This document shows positions 5,471 to 5,992 of a stretch of 5,992 nucleotides of DNA, in pieces. Source of the DNA: Christensenella sp. UBA3792 (lineage in GTDB: Bacteria; Bacillota; Clostridia; Christensenellales; CAG-138); contig DFEW01000084.1 in NCBI GenBank assembly GCA_002369195.1, positions 1 to 5,992 on the forward strand, written 5' to 3'. Below the pieces are notes generated by a model. It was given only the letters and a program-made list of their open reading frames with translations. It was not told the origin of the DNA and made no database searches. The first letter of the stretch is position 1. Every line of letters begins with the position of its first letter. A program made the translations under genes and the position numbers.

Positions 5471-5495
5471 TCGGGCGAGAAGGAAGCTCGCCCGA
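5471..5495 (-). other. Strong GC-rich hairpin in the dnaK-dnaJ spacer
   Basis: A perfect 9-bp inverted repeat, TCGGGCGAG (5495-5487 on the minus strand) and CTCGCCCGA (5479-5471), encloses a 7-nt loop. No U-run follows, so it is not a standard terminator. It sits 23 nt after the dnaK stop and 15 nt before the dnaJ GTG, just upstream of the dnaJ ribosome binding site. It may protect the 3' end of a processed dnaK message or lower dnaJ expression relative to dnaK; both are inference. Confidence 0.8.
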
Positions 5496-5518
5496 TCCGT
5501 TCCCTATCAAGTTTGTGT

Positions 5519-5992
5519 TCAGTCGACCACCGTGTAGTCCGCGTCGACGACGTCATCCTTCGGCGGCTGCTGTGCGTTGTTCGGATTCGGCTCCGCGCCC
5601 GGCTGCTGCTGCGCCTGCTGCTGATAGATCTTACCGAAGACTTCGTAGCTGACGTTCGTGCACTTCTCGGTTTCTTCCTTGATGCGCGCGTCGTCGGTGC
5701 CTTCCAGCGCTTTCTTGAGGTCCGCGACCGCCGCTTCGACCTTGGACTTGTCGCCCGCGTCGATCTTGTCGCCGAGCTCGCGCAGCGTCTTTTCGGTCGT
5801 ATAGACGAGCTGATCCGCATGGTTGCGCGTTTCCGCCGCTTCCTTGCGCTGCTTATCCTCCGCCGCGTAGCGCTCCGCTTCCGCGACCGCCTTCTTGATC
5901 TCGTCCTCGTTCAGGTTCGTGGACGCCGTGATCGTGACCTGCTGCTGGTTGCCCGTGCCGAGGTCCTTTGCGGAGACGTGCACGATGCCGTT
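5519..5992 (-). CDS. dnaK: Chaperone protein DnaK (Hsp70), C-terminal part
   Basis: ATP-driven chaperone; the visible 157 residues are the end of the protein, roughly a quarter of the usual length near 610, with the rest beyond the right edge. They begin NGIVHVSAKDLGTG, the end of the beta-sandwich substrate-binding domain, continue with the helical lid (LNEDEIKKAVAEAERYAAED and following Lys/Glu-rich helices), and finish with a Gln/Pro/Asn-rich linker (QQQAQQQPGAEPNPNNAQQ) and the acidic tail DDVVDADYTVVD, the bacterial DnaK end signature. The stop is TGA at 5521-5519. First visible member of the dnaK-dnaJ unit; the promoter, grpE and any hrcA would lie outside the window. Confidence 0.97.
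   Translation of the reverse strand, partial: NGIVHVSAKDLGTGNQQQVTITASTNLNEDEIKKAVAEAERYAAEDKQRKEAAETRNHADQLVYTTEKTLRELGDKIDAGDKSKVEAAVADLKKALEGTDDARIKEETEKCTNVSYEVFGKIYQQQAQQQPGAEPNPNNAQQPPKDDVVDADYTVVD

Noticed and set aside
5471..5495. The dnaK-dnaJ hairpin as a CIRCE element
   Set aside because: The arms do not resemble the CIRCE consensus (TTAGCACTC and its complement) and it lies between genes, not near a promoter.

Overview
The window looks like chromosomal DNA of a fairly GC-rich member of the Bacillota (Clostridia-like). The basis is an attenuator-type L10 leader in front of rplJ, strong AGGAGG-type ribosome binding sites on nearly every gene, textbook TTGACA-17-TATAAT-like promoters, intrinsic terminators, and a DUF975-type membrane protein. 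The taxonomic call is an inference from these traits, not from a database match.

Layout from left to right. (1) Positions 1-1141, minus strand: the rplJ-rplL unit (ribosomal proteins L10 and L7/L12, the latter cut by the window edge). Its own consensus promoter is preceded by helically phased A-tracts, and an L10 leader with a terminator and a complementary antiterminator segment lies between promoter and rplJ. (2) Positions 1148-3270: two divergent genes around a 155-bp promoter region. Leftward is an unnamed 255-residue protein with an N-terminal winged helix and a C-terminal PD-(D/E)XK nuclease signature. Rightward is a 399-residue beta-class DNA methyltransferase (DPPF, then TQKP, then FSGSGT) with an extra C-terminal domain. 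Together they look like a compact restriction-modification-like cassette without a separate controller gene. (3) Positions 3279-3315: a symmetric hairpin that can terminate transcription from both sides. (4) Positions 3327-4289, minus strand: a membrane protein of the DUF975 type with a C-terminal zinc ribbon and its own promoter. (5) Positions 4296-5992, minus strand: the 3' part of dnaK, a strong intergenic hairpin, dnaJ with a GTG start, and the operon terminator.

How the parts relate. Regions 1 and 5 are housekeeping (ribosome stalk, Hsp70 chaperone). The most interesting part is the divergent nuclease/methyltransferase pair between them, occupying the place immediately upstream of rplJ where rplA is commonly found. 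Its promoter region carries an 11-bp direct repeat and four GTACAA hexamers, two of which overlap the -10 boxes, suggesting coordinated control. That the pair forms a functional restriction system is inference from motifs and layout. No tRNA, rRNA, CRISPR array, insertion sequence or prophage gene was seen.
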